From assembly GCA_963791455.1 (NCBI GenBank), contig CAWBSM010000004.1:897586-961585 (forward strand): a stretch of 64,000 bases of DNA. The letters run 5' to 3'. Below, one piece after another: positions 34,737 to 43,689 of the stretch. The notes under the pieces are model-generated. The model had not been told where the DNA came from. It saw only the letters and a program-made list of their open reading frames with translations, and made no database searches. Made by a program: the position numbers and the translations under genes. Position 1 is the first letter of the stretch. Each line of letters begins with the position of its first letter. Source of the stretch: Bog-473 sp963791455 (GTDB taxonomy: Bacteria; Actinomycetota; Acidimicrobiia; Acidimicrobiales; RAAP-2).

Positions 34737-35041
34737 CTAAGGCAATCCGCTCCGGTCGCCTCGAGGCCATCAAAGGCGTCTGATTTCCTTATATGAGTCG
34801 ACGCGCCGACGACCATCGTCGACGCGATGGTGGGGTGCGGATCACAACCGCCCCCGGCCCCGGAAGCAAGGGTCGACATCGAGGTACCCGCGTGGTCCGG
34901 CTGGCACAGCAGCCGATGACTCGCGCCAAGTGGTAATCCGGCCGCACAACTTGACCACACATCTCCGTGCCGAGCCACAACTTCGTGGAACCGGTCGCGA
35001 GGGCTACGCTCGCGACCATCGATGAATATGGAGGTAATTCG

Positions 35042-35272
35042 ATGCTCGCCTACACCTGGCCCCTGCTGAGCCTGTTTTGGACCTTCCTGATGTTCGCTGG
35101 CGTGTTCCTCATGATCTTCTTTATCATCTGGTGTTTCATCGACAACTTCCGCAGGCGTGACCACCATGGTTTAGCCAAGGCGATGTGGACGATCGTCATC
35201 CTTTTCATCCCGATCTTGGGAGCGCTGATCTACATCATCGCCCGCCCGGCGGACGCAACGCTGGCGACCTGA
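35042..35272 (+). CDS. PLDc_N-domain small membrane protein
   Basis: 76 residues with two membrane helices (LLSLFWTFLMFAGVFLMIFF and MWTIVILFIPILGALIYIIA) around the motif FRRRDHHGLAKAMW. This matches the phospholipase D N-terminal domain family of short actinobacterial membrane proteins, which have no catalytic part. The start ATG at 35042 follows GGAGG. The role is unknown; relatives often sit near stress or envelope genes. Confidence 0.8.
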   Translation: MLAYTWPLLSLFWTFLMFAGVFLMIFFIIWCFIDNFRRRDHHGLAKAMWTIVILFIPILGALIYIIARPADATLAT

Positions 35273-35367
35273 CTCCTGGCGAATCGCTGGCTCTGAGTCG
35301 GCGGCGACTCCGAGCGCGATCATGCGACGAACCCTTGCGCCGATGGGCGGCTTTCTAGGAGCGGCAA

Positions 35368-36021
35368 ATGGTTCTTAATCTCATCCTCATCGGATTGGCG
35401 ATCACCCTCGAACCCATCCCTCTCACCGCGTTCATCCTCGTGCTCGCGTCGAAGAACGGGACGAGGAAGGGGGCGGGCTTCATCTTCGGCTGGCTACTCT
35501 CGCTTGCCGTCGTCGTCGCCGTCACGATCCTGGCGACCGGCAACAATCCCCCGAAGTCCAACACGGCGCCGTCGCTGGCGTCGCTTGCCGTGAAGATCGC
35601 CATCGGCGCCGTCTTGGTGGTCATAGCGGCCCGTAGGTGGCGAAATATTGGAACACCCAAGCCGCCCAAGAAGACCCCAAAGTGGCAGACGGGCATCGAC
35701 AACATGTCGCCGTGGTACGCGATGGGTCTCGCCCCCCTGACGCAGCCCTGGGGTCTGGTAGCGGCCGGCGTGGCCACCATCACCGAAGCAAAGCTCGCCT
35801 CGTGGCAGGACTATGTCGCGATCATTGGCTTCTGCCTCATCGCGACCGGTGCGTACATCGTCATGGAGCTCTATGTCGCGTTCCGACCGGACCAAGGTCA
35901 AGCGCTCCTCACCGGTATCAGGAACTGGATGGACACCCATACGGACCAGGTGATCGTCATCGTATCGTTGGGGCTCGGGCTCTGGCTTGTCGGGAACAGC
36001 GTGTACCTGCTGGTCACGTGA
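35368..36021 (+). CDS. Sap/GAP-family membrane protein
   Basis: 217 residues with six membrane segments. The start IGLAITLEPIPLTAFILVLA and the segment WYAMGLAPLTQPWGLVAAG resemble the Sap (sulfolipid-1-addressing protein) / GAP family of mycobacteria, which helps export of cell-surface lipids. The family name rests on mycobacterial members; the substrate here is unknown. It stands alone, after the PLDc_N gene. Confidence 0.72.
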   Translation: MVLNLILIGLAITLEPIPLTAFILVLASKNGTRKGAGFIFGWLLSLAVVVAVTILATGNNPPKSNTAPSLASLAVKIAIGAVLVVIAARRWRNIGTPKPPKKTPKWQTGIDNMSPWYAMGLAPLTQPWGLVAAGVATITEAKLASWQDYVAIIGFCLIATGAYIVMELYVAFRPDQGQALLTGIRNWMDTHTDQVIVIVSLGLGLWLVGNSVYLLVT

Positions 36022-36189
36022 TGACGTCAGTCATGTTGTCAATTGGGACTCGAACCGGACTGATCACGCGGTCGAATCGCTGTCATTTGAGTCTCAGGAC
36101 GACGGTGCTGAAGCACCACAGCGTCCATCAATGGCAGCATCACCAGAAGGCTGCGGGTTCGCCTGACTCGAAGACCTCAGCGAGGGGAT

Positions 36190-37623
36190 TTGCGACCTGT
36201 GAGTGACGTCCCAGCTCCATCACCCGATCCCGGCGCGCTCATCCTCACCAAGGACTACCGCGTCCTGCTCGTGCTGGCCTCGCTCATCGGTGTGATGGTC
36301 TCGTTGGCCTCGTGGGGATTTCTCGAGCTCGTCACGTACCTCCAGCGATGGGTGTACGAGGACCTACCGTCGGGCCTCGGGTTCAAGGGCGTCCCCGCGT
36401 GGTGGCCCGTGCTGGTGCTCGGTGTTGTCGGCCCAATCGTCGCCTTCGCCGTGACCCGTCTGCCTGGCCATGGCGGCCACCTGCCGGCAGAGGGCCTCAA
36501 GGCTGGACCGGCCACGGAGCCCATTGAGTTGCCCGGCCTGGTGTTGGCGGCTCTGGCGTCGATCGGGCTCGGACTCGTACTGGGACCAGAGGCGCCGCTG
36601 ATCGGCTTGGCCACGGGCTTGGCGATACTGGCCGTCCGGCTGGCACGCAAGGACGCGCCCGCGCAGGTCCTCGCCGTGCTGGCCGCAGCCGCCGCCTTCG
36701 CCGCCGTCTCGTCGCTCTTTGGCTCGCCCATCGTCGCGGCGGTCATCATCATCGAGGCCAGTGGTTTGGGGGGGCCGACCCTTCCGGTGATCTTGCTCCC
36801 GGGCCTGCTCGCCGCCGGCTTCGGTTCGCTCGTCTTCATCGGGATGGGCTCGTTGACCGGTCTCAGTTCTAGTGCCTACGCGCTCGCGCCGTTGTCCTTG
36901 CCGCACTACCACGAGCCCAATGTGGCCGCCTTCGGTTGGACCCTCCTCCTCGCCGTGGTTGTGGCGGTGGCCGTGGTGCTCATCGTACGGATCGGGCGCT
37001 CTACCGCGGCAATGGCGTCGAAGCACCCCTTCGTTGTCATTTCCACCGCTGCGCTGATGGTGGCGGGCCTGGCCATTGCCTTCGCCGAGATCACCGGTAA
37101 GTCCAACAGCCTCGTGCTGTTCTCTGGACAGGACTCCATGGGCACGCTGGTCGCCTCCGCGTCATCCGTCAGCCTCGCGACACTTGGCTACCTGGTGGCG
37201 TTCAAGGGATTGGCGTGGGGACTCTCCCTGGGCGCCGGGCGGGGGGGCCCGACGTTCCCCGCGATGTTCCTCGGGATTGTGGCTGGCCTCCTGGCGGCGC
37301 ATTTGCCCGGATACGCCGAGACACCGGCGGTGGCCGCCCTCATGGGCGCGGCGACCGTGTCAGTTCTGCGACTCCCTTTAGCCTCCGTCATGATCGCTCT
37401 CATCGTCTCGCAGGCCGGACTGTCGACCGCGCCCCTCATCATCGTCGCGGTGGCCGTTGCCTACATCACGGCCGGGTCGTTGGACGCGAGGCTTCGCTCC
37501 GCCGGGCACGCATCCCCCGCCGTTCCCACAGCGAGGCAAGCGAGTTCCGATCCTGCGTCTGCCGCGGCGCAACCTCCGCCCTCTGGAGCCGGTCCCTCTG
37601 TTGCGGAGCGATCTACTCGATAA
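36190..37623 (+). CDS. ClC-type chloride channel/transporter
   Basis: 477 residues with about 11 membrane helices. The selectivity elements are LGLVLGPEAPLIGLATG (the GxEGP-like motif around 145, here with GPE), LFGSPIVAAVIIIEASG and GAGRGGPTFPAMFLG (about 350). It moves chloride or, in related proteins, fluoride, usually coupled to protons. The C-terminal 40 residues are Ala/Pro/Ser-rich and disordered. Start TTG 36190 or GTG 36199. The frame ends about 140 bases before repeat R5. Confidence 0.88.
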   Translation: MRPVSDVPAPSPDPGALILTKDYRVLLVLASLIGVMVSLASWGFLELVTYLQRWVYEDLPSGLGFKGVPAWWPVLVLGVVGPIVAFAVTRLPGHGGHLPAEGLKAGPATEPIELPGLVLAALASIGLGLVLGPEAPLIGLATGLAILAVRLARKDAPAQVLAVLAAAAAFAAVSSLFGSPIVAAVIIIEASGLGGPTLPVILLPGLLAAGFGSLVFIGMGSLTGLSSSAYALAPLSLPHYHEPNVAAFGWTLLLAVVVAVAVVLIVRIGRSTAAMASKHPFVVISTAALMVAGLAIAFAEITGKSNSLVLFSGQDSMGTLVASASSVSLATLGYLVAFKGLAWGLSLGAGRGGPTFPAMFLGIVAGLLAAHLPGYAETPAVAALMGAATVSVLRLPLASVMIALIVSQAGLSTAPLIIVAVAVAYITAGSLDARLRSAGHASPAVPTARQASSDPASAAAQPPPSGAGPSVAERSTR

Positions 37624-37775
37624 GTTCACGCAGGGTCAGCCACACCTTGAACGTAAAAGCCCTTGCGCAGTTTCGCAACCTCACTTCTTTTGACCTTGGA
37701 CTTTGGCGGAGCGACCCGCTGCGTTGCGACGAGTCCTACACAGAGCCACGTAGCGCTCATCGACGCTTTCCTCAT

Positions 37776-38016
37776 CGATAAGGTCACGTAAGGTCACGCT
37801 GACAAGGACGTGATCTTGGGGGATCCACTTTCAAGCCTCTTACCTGGGCCTTTGGTGGAGGTGAAGGGACCCCTCGGCCTCTACATTACGAATGTCTGGT
37901 TCTCGGCGTTATGACCAGGTCCTTTCCGAGGACTTTCCTGGTAGCGGTGTTTCGATCCCCTCCGGTTCCCTCACGATCCCTCCCCTTCCCTCTCGATAAG
38001 GTCACGTAAGGTCACG
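37776..38016. repeat. Repeat copy R5 (complete att-like module)
   Basis: Tandem 10-mers bound it at 37776-37798 and 37994-38016, 218 bases apart. Upstream is ACGTAGCGCTCATCGACGC, as in R3 and R6. The inner part has GGGGGATCCAC, TACCTGGGCC, the tRNA-derived piece, the pyrimidine-rich stretch and TTCGATCCCCTC. It lies between the ClC gene and a sulfatase tail. Confidence 0.85.
37853..37892 (-). other. Decayed tRNA-Ala 3'-half fragment in R5
   Basis: As in the other copies, but six bases (GTTCGA) are missing from the T-arm and the anticodon loop reads TTCGTAA instead of TTCGCAA. The hairpin ACATT CGT AATGT remains intact. It cannot fold as a tRNA T-arm. Confidence 0.7.
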
Positions 38017-38034
38017 CCGGAACGAAGATCGAGC

Positions 38035-38180
38035 GTGACCACAGATCGGAACACACGTCCGATCGGCAAGCTCTCATTATCCGCAGCGGATGACGCTCGT
38101 TTCCTCTTAGCGGCGATCACGCTCCTCGGTGAGCAACCGGACATAACCGGCCCTGAAGCGGCGGCGCTTGTTGCCGGCAG
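38035..38180 (+). repeat. Repeat-associated block B3, best-preserved short ORF
   Basis: From the GTG at 38035 the + strand reads TTDRNTRPIGKLS, then DARFLLAAITLLGEQPDITG, then PEAAALVAGRRR, which is protein-like. Blocks B2 and B4 start in the same way (ATELCPRPIGRFS and ATGRYSRPIGRLS) and then lose the frame. It could be the start of a gene that once followed the att-like site. No family recognised. Confidence 0.5.
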
Positions 38181-38269
38181 GCGAAGGAACGCCAATCTTC
38201 CGCCGCCAAGAGCCGGTCCAAATACCTCGGACGTGCTCCGTTGAGCGACCTTCGGCGAGGGCAGTGCGA

Positions 38270-38803
38270 CGTCCAGAACGTCATGCCCGCTCCTACACGA
38301 TCACGGCGGATCTCGTTGTGCCCGAAGGGGGTGCCGAGGGTGTGATCGTGGCCGAAGCCGATCACCTCGGTGGCTTCACCCTCTACGTCGAGGGGGGCAA
38401 GCTCAAGCACACCTATTCGATGATGGGCGTCTTTGTCTACAAGCACGTTGCCGACGAGGATCTGCCTACCGGAGAGGTCACCGTGCGGATGGAGTTCGCA
38501 GCCGACGAAGCAAAGCCTGCCACCGGCGGCGACGTGACCCTGTTCGCCAATGATCGGCAATTCGGCAAGGGGCGGATGGATTACACCGTGCCCATCCGAT
38601 TCTCTGCCTACGCCGGCATGGACATCAGGCGCGACAACGGCGGTGTCGTCGATCTCGACTACGAAGACAAGAAACCCTTCGCGTTCACGGGGACGGTGAA
38701 GAAGGTGGTGTTCGACATCACCCCGCACCTCACCGACCAGGACGAGCTCGATGTGCACACGGCCGAGCAACATGGTAAAGCCGCGCGCGCCTTGTCGGAG
38801 TGA
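38270..38803 (+). pseudogene. Arylsulfatase C-terminal fragment
   Basis: About 175 residues: RSYTITADLVVPEGGAEGVI, GFTLYVEGGKLKHTYSMMGV, VTVRMEFAADEAKPATGG, VPIRFSAYAGMDIRRDNG and DYEDKKPFAFTGTVKKVVFD. This is the accessory C-terminal domain of large arylsulfatases; the catalytic domain is gone. The frame is open and could still be translated, but no start with a ribosome site is seen. It begins just after block B3, consistent with truncation at the module. Confidence 0.8.
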
Positions 38804-38833
38804 TCGTGCACCTCGTCATCCTGAGGTGATCCT

Positions 38834-39439
38834 TTACAACGAAGAATCTTCGCTGATCGGTCGCTCCACCAGTGCGATCTCGTCGTAGATCGCGCGTAGG
38901 GCTTCTTCGACGTCGGCCCGTTCCGGCTCGCTCACCGCTGCCTCGTCACGCAGCAGGCGCCCAAAGATGCCGTAGGCGATCTGTAGCGCCATCAAGGCGA
39001 TGGCGCGGGCCTTGGCGTCGGCATCGGTCCCTCCGCCCTCGGAACGTGCGCCCACGGCGGCAACGAGCCGTCGCCCGATGAGGTTCACGTCGAGGCCGCC
39101 GAGCTCGTTGGGGTAGTCCACCTGCGAGCGTCCGAGGCCGGCCAAGAACGGGTCGCGTTCGCCGGTCAAGAGCGAGAGCTCCTCGGGTCGTGGGTGGCGG
39201 GCGAGGAAGTCGTCGCGCAAGGCGAGCATCGCGGCACGCAGGAGACCGGCCTTGCCCCTGAAGTAATGGTGCACAAATCCGTAGTTCACGCCCGCCTCGG
39301 CCGCGATCTCCCGCGCCGCGATTGCGCTCGGAGGTCGCTCGGCCAGGAGCCGCTTTCCCGCCTCGATCAGCGCTTCCTTCACGGCCTCGGGATCCCGGGC
39401 CCGTCTCGCCGAGTTGGCCCCTTGCGCAGATTTAGCCAT
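38834..39439 (-). CDS. TetR family transcriptional regulator
   Basis: 201 residues from the ATG at 39439. The helix-turn-helix is AIAAREIAAEAGVNYGFVHH then YFRGKAGLLRAAM. The C-terminal domain is acidic and helical. The start codon lies inside the palindrome TTAGCCATATGGCTAA, and the P450 gene runs the other way, so it likely represses itself and the P450-acyl-CoA dehydrogenase pair. Confidence 0.88.
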   Translation of the reverse strand: MAKSAQGANSARRARDPEAVKEALIEAGKRLLAERPPSAIAAREIAAEAGVNYGFVHHYFRGKAGLLRAAMLALRDDFLARHPRPEELSLLTGERDPFLAGLGRSQVDYPNELGGLDVNLIGRRLVAAVGARSEGGGTDADAKARAIALMALQIAYGIFGRLLRDEAAVSEPERADVEEALRAIYDEIALVERPISEDSSL

Positions 39440-39447
39440 ATGGCTAA
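39432..39447. promoter_or_regulatory. Palindrome covering divergent start codons
   Basis: TTAGCCATATGGCTAA is a perfect 16-base palindrome. Its CAT-ATG centre gives a start codon on both strands: the TetR protein begins MAKSAQ on the - strand, and an in-frame upstream start for the P450 begins MAKIAD on the + strand. Confidence 0.65.
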
Positions 39448-39484
39448 GATAGCAGACCTTCGACCGATGGAAGGGCAACGACTG

Positions 39485-40668
39485 ATGAGCGAGACCGTGA
39501 TCGATTGGGCCAGCGACTACGACATCTTCGATGCTGACTACGTGGGCGATCCGTACCCCATTTGGGACGATCTGCGCCGGCGCTGCCCGATCGCACACAG
39601 CGACCGGTTCGGTGGCTCGTGGCTACCGACGCGCCACGCCGACGTCACGGCAATCGCTCGTGATGTCGAGCACTTCAGTTCGTGCGATGTGGCCTTGGTG
39701 CCGGGGGAGGGCACAGAGACGGTGCTCCCGGCTGGGCTGCCACCGATCCAGTCCGACCCTCCCGTGCACACGTGGACGCGGCGGCTTCTGTTGCCGTGGT
39801 TTCGAAAGACCGGGTGGCGAGTTACGAGCCCACAACGCGTGAGCTGTGTCGCCGTCTGCTCGACGGGTTCTCATCTGGGGAAGGCGATGCCGCCGAGGAG
39901 TATGCCCAGCAGATACCAGTGCGGGTGATCGGCATGATCCTCGGCGTGCCCGAAGGCATGGCCGACACGTTCACCGGATGGGTGCGTAGCGGCCTCGAGT
40001 TCGAGTACGACACCGAACGCAGGGACCGCGCCCGCGACGAGTTAGTCGCCTATTTCCTCTCCGAGATGGAGGCTCGCCGTGCCGCTCCGGGCAACGACCT
40101 GATCAGCGTGCTCCTGCACACCGAGGTCGACGGTGCGCCCATCCCTGATGCCCACGTCCTGGGCACCGTGGCATTGACGTTGATCGCTGGCGTCGACACG
40201 ACATGGTCGGCCATTGGCTCAGCGCTCTGGCATCTCGCCACCCACGACGACGACCGCCGCCGACTCGCCGAAGACCCGAAGCTCATCCCCACCGCGGTGG
40301 AGGAGCTGCTCCGGGCGTATTCGCCTGTCACCATGGCCCGAATCGTGACGAGCGACACGACCGTCAACGGATGCCCGATGCACGCGGGGGACCGGGTCCT
40401 CCTCAGCTTCGCCGCAGCCAACCGCGACGAAGGCGCCTTCGCCGACCCGGACCGAGTGGTCATCGACCGCGAGGTCAATCGCCACGTGGCGTTCGGCGCC
40501 GGCATCCACCGTTGCGCAGGCTCGAATCTTGCTCGCATGGAACTGCGCGTTGCGCTCGAGGAATGGCTCAGCCGCTACCCCAAGTTCCACCTGAACCCGA
40601 GCACACCCGTCATCTGGGCCGGAGGCCAAGTCCGAGGACCACGCAGCATCCCAGTGGTCACCCGATGA
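39485..40668 (+). CDS. Cytochrome P450 (one frameshift)
   Basis: Full-length (about 394 residues) once one base is restored near 39800, where TGGTTTCGAAAG would read W-F-S-K with one more T. Visible motifs: LIAGVDTTWSAIGSALWHLA (I helix), EELLRAYSP (ExxR) and FGAGIHRCAGSNLARMEL with the haem Cys. It hydroxylates an unknown substrate. In-frame ATGs also occur at 39440 and 39467; the one at 39485 starts MSETVIDW. It overlaps the acyl-CoA dehydrogenase gene (ATGA). Confidence 0.88.
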
Positions 40669-41855
40669 CGCCGCACCCCGACGCGCCACCACGCCGCTCG
40701 CGCCACCATCCGGAGTATCAGGAACTGGCGCAGAAGGCGCACGACTTCGCCGCTCATGAGATCCGGCCCGTGGCGTGGCAGTACGACGAGAGTGCCGGTG
40801 GCCCCAAGAGCTCGTGGACAAGGCGTGGGAGCGCGACCTCATCAACGCCGTCCTGCCAGTCCAGTACGGCGGCCCGGGCTACAGCTTCCGGGAGACCTGT
40901 TTCATCGCCGAGGAGCTGGGCTGGGGGTGCGCGGGTATCGGCGCATCGCTCTCGGCCAACGTCCTCGGCATGATGCCCCTGTTGTTGGGCGGAACGGACG
41001 AACTGAAGCGTACCTACCTGACCCGTCTCGCCGAGGCGCCGCGGGTCGCGTCGTTCTGTCTCACCGAGGCGCAGGCCGGCTCCGATGCGTCCGGCGTCGA
41101 GACGACCGCACGCCAAGACGGCGACAGCTGGGTACTCAACGGTACCAAATGCTTCATCACCAACGCCAGCCATGCTGATTGGTACACCGTGTTCGCCCGC
41201 ACGGCGGAAGGTGCGCGCGGGACCGGCGGCATCTCGGTGTTTGTCGTTCCACGCCAAGCTGGGGTCCGCATCGACGGTCGTGCTGACTTGATGGGCCAGC
41301 GACGCGTCGGACACCGCGACGATCTCTTTCGACCACGTGGTGATTCCCTCCAACCACCTCATCCGCGCACAAGGACAAGGCTTCGAACTGGCCATGCGAT
41401 CCCTGGACCGCACCCGGGTGGGCGTCGCCGCCCTCGCCACCGGCCTGGCTCGAGCCGCCATGGAGTGTGCGATCGACCATGCCACCACCTGTGTGCAATT
41501 CGGCCGTCCGCTCGCCGCCACCCAGGCCGTCCAGATGTTCATCGCGGACATGTCGACGAAGATCCACCTCGCGCGCCTCGCCGCCCAGCATGCCGCCGAC
41601 CTGATCGACCAAGGCACTCCCAACACACTGGCGTCTTCTCATGCCAAGCGCTTCGCCGCTGATACCGCAATGGAGGTGACGACCGACGCCGTGCAGGTGC
41701 TCGGGGGCTCTGGGCTTCTCCGGGACCACCCCACGGAGAAGTTCATGCGCGACGCCAAGCCGTTTCAGATCTACGAAGGCACTGCCCAGATCCAACGCCT
41801 GGTCATCGCCCGCGCCACACTCGCTGAACACGTGGCGCGCCATGAGAGGTCTTGA
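40665..41855 (+). pseudogene. Acyl-CoA dehydrogenase with two frameshifts
   Basis: Three frames give one continuous acyl-CoA dehydrogenase of about 395 residues: EYQELAQKAHDFAAHEIRPV, then ELVDKAWERDLINAVLPVQY through VASFCLTEAQAGSDASGVET and CFITNASHADWYTVFARTAE, then HLIRAQGQGFELAMRSLDRT to the C-terminus with FEL and TAQIQR. Shifts lie near 40795 and 41305. It would oxidise an acyl-CoA with FAD. It is a paralogue of the remnant at 21.7-22.5 kb. Either decayed or mis-assembled. Confidence 0.8.
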
Positions 41856-42234
41856 CGGCACACCCTTTGGTGGAGTCGACCCATCCTGTCGTGAGGGGGT
41901 CGTGTGCCGGCGAAACGCCGCGTCGGCCTCCGCCATCTGAATCCTCGCGTTCCATCGGCTGGATCCTCCATTCGAATTGCCGACGGCCTGCCGTACTTGG
42001 CTCTGCCGCCGAACACCAGCGCGAGGACGCTTCCGGCTCTGTGTCTCGACGGGCGGTGGGTTGACGGGCAGTCGAGATGAGCACCAACCTCGCAGTCGGC
42101 CGAGCTCGGGGCAGGGTATTCCTCGGTCGGGAGCCATGTGGGAGATCGATGTACTACCGGTGCCCGGAGGGCTACGGTGCAGCATCCCAATGTCCCGGAG
42201 TACGACTCCAGAAACACGAGGCGGTCCTGAGCCA
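41856..42234. other. Intergenic region without recognised features
   Basis: About 380 bases between the acyl-CoA dehydrogenase and a membrane protein gene. Open frames here are short and do not look coding, and I see no repeat, palindrome or clear promoter. Confidence 0.4.
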
Positions 42235-43053
42235 ATGCTCGAGGCAGTTGACGTTCGGTTACCGGCCAGCCCAACGGAGGCGGTTCGCCAGCAGATCGCC
42301 TTCGCCCTCCAGGCGCCTTACGAGATTCCAGTATCGGTCGCAGTAAACGGCGCCCTGATGAGTTCGGCCTGGTTCTTCCTCCCGACCGAATGGCGGGACA
42401 AGCTGTTCACGTTGCACGGCACACTGGCCTTCGCGCTGATCCTGGCGACCTGGATGTACTCGGACGTGCCCGCGACCAATGTGCTCGGACCCGACGCCAG
42501 ACGAGTCGTCGCCGCCCTGGACGATCCGGCGATGGTCCGCAGACTGCTCTACGCCAAGAACGTGGTCCTCTGGCTGATGATCACTCCGCTCTGCGCCGTC
42601 GTCGCCCTCGTCAACGGGCTGATCAATCATTCGCTTCTCTCCACTCTGTACACGGTCGTGGCGATCGGAGTGCTCCCGTTTGGCTTCCTGGCGATCTCGG
42701 CTTGGGTCGGCATTTTGTTTCCCTACCATCCGATGCCGCTGCGCTATCGCTGGGAACACCGCCGGCCCCGCCGGCGAATGCTGGTGCGTTGGGTGACCCT
42801 TGCGGTCACTCCCTACGTGCTGGTTCCGCTGTTGGCTGCACTGATGTTGCTGCCCTCACTCCTCTTGTGGGGCTTCACCGCACCACACGGTCTGTCCCAA
42901 AAGCTGCCGGATCACGACCTCGGGTGGGGCGTCGCCGTGGCCTGTGTGATCGCCCTCGTCTGCTCGTTCGGCGGCCATCGTCTGGGCGCAGTGATGGTGC
43001 AGAGGAGACGGGCCAAGTTGGTGGAGTTTTTATCTGACCCGGTTCGAGGATAG
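42235..43053 (+). CDS. Multi-pass membrane protein of unknown function
   Basis: 272 residues from the ATG at 42235; the frame is open further upstream but looks non-coding there. There are about six hydrophobic segments (LFTLHGTLAFALILATWMY, NVVLWLMITPLCAVVALVNG, LYTVVAIGVLPFGFLAISAW, TPYVLVPLLAALMLLPSLLL, VAVACVIALVCSFGGHRLGA). The composition suggests an ABC-2 permease-like or transport-associated protein, but no family motif is certain. Confidence 0.7.
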   Translation: MLEAVDVRLPASPTEAVRQQIAFALQAPYEIPVSVAVNGALMSSAWFFLPTEWRDKLFTLHGTLAFALILATWMYSDVPATNVLGPDARRVVAALDDPAMVRRLLYAKNVVLWLMITPLCAVVALVNGLINHSLLSTLYTVVAIGVLPFGFLAISAWVGILFPYHPMPLRYRWEHRRPRRRMLVRWVTLAVTPYVLVPLLAALMLLPSLLLWGFTAPHGLSQKLPDHDLGWGVAVACVIALVCSFGGHRLGAVMVQRRRAKLVEFLSDPVRG

Positions 43054-43101
43054 GCGCCCCGTGTTTCCGGGCGGGGTTGAGCGTCAAAGGCCGCTGACAA
43101 G

Positions 43102-43653
43102 GTGACCTTGCCTGGCAGCTCCTTCGAAGAGTTCGAGCGGTCTCATTTGGTGAAGACTGGCTTACGGTCCTTGCTGGGCGTAGTGGTGCTCGTGACCCTG
43201 TACTACACGTTCCCGATCGAGCACCGGCCGCATCAATCCGTTGCGCTCCGACTCAGTGCCGCCCTGGTCCTGTTTTCGATAGTCCTTGCTATCGAAGTTC
43301 GTCAGATCGCACGGCACGGGCAACCGATGCTTCGGGCGGGTGTGGCGTTGGCGACCATCATTCCCTTGTTCCTGGTCTCGTTCGCTTGGATCTACCTCAC
43401 GATGTCACGCTCGAACCTGGCCGCCTTTGGAGGACCGCTCGACCGGACTGGCGCGCTGTACTTCACCGTCACGGTGTTCTCAACGGTGGGCTTTGGTGAC
43501 ATCACGCCCAAGACGGATCCGGCTCGGATCGTTGTCATGGTCCAGATGCTCACGGACCTTGTGGTCCTGGCTGTGGTCGTTCGTCTGATCTTCGGAGCGG
43601 CGACCCGCGGGGCTGCGCGTCTCCGCGCGCCAGACGAACAACGAATCACGTAA
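43102..43653 (+). CDS. Two-TM potassium channel protein
   Basis: 183 residues. Hydrophobic segments at about 22-38, 48-65 and 82-98 precede the pore: ALYFTVTVFSTVGFGDITP, where TVGFGD is the K+ selectivity filter, then a final helix (VVMVQMLTDLVVLAVVVRL). There is no regulatory RCK domain. It conducts K+ and may affect membrane potential. The start is GTG at 43102. It ends about 35 bases before repeat R6. Confidence 0.88.
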   Translation: MTLPGSSFEEFERSHLVKTGLRSLLGVVVLVTLYYTFPIEHRPHQSVALRLSAALVLFSIVLAIEVRQIARHGQPMLRAGVALATIIPLFLVSFAWIYLTMSRSNLAAFGGPLDRTGALYFTVTVFSTVGFGDITPKTDPARIVVMVQMLTDLVVLAVVVRLIFGAATRGAARLRAPDEQRIT

Positions 43654-43689
43654 CGCTCATCGGCGCTTTCCCGACATCGCTTTTCTCAC

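Larger units (their letters stand above)
32946..34783 (+). pseudogene. DUF2252 protein C-terminus, interrupted by an IS
   Basis: The left part encodes CGWTLARAHARSGDAVALAA, YLGKSDKFD and, after a small frameshift, ARYADQNERDYEDFTK. An insertion sequence fills 33116-34736, and the reading continues after it as KAIRSGRLEAIKGV and a stop at 34783. Joining the two ends at the duplicated CTAAG gives an uninterrupted frame. The N-terminal 350 or so residues are missing, so the gene was already truncated. DUF2252 proteins are kinase-like and of unknown function. Confidence 0.8.
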
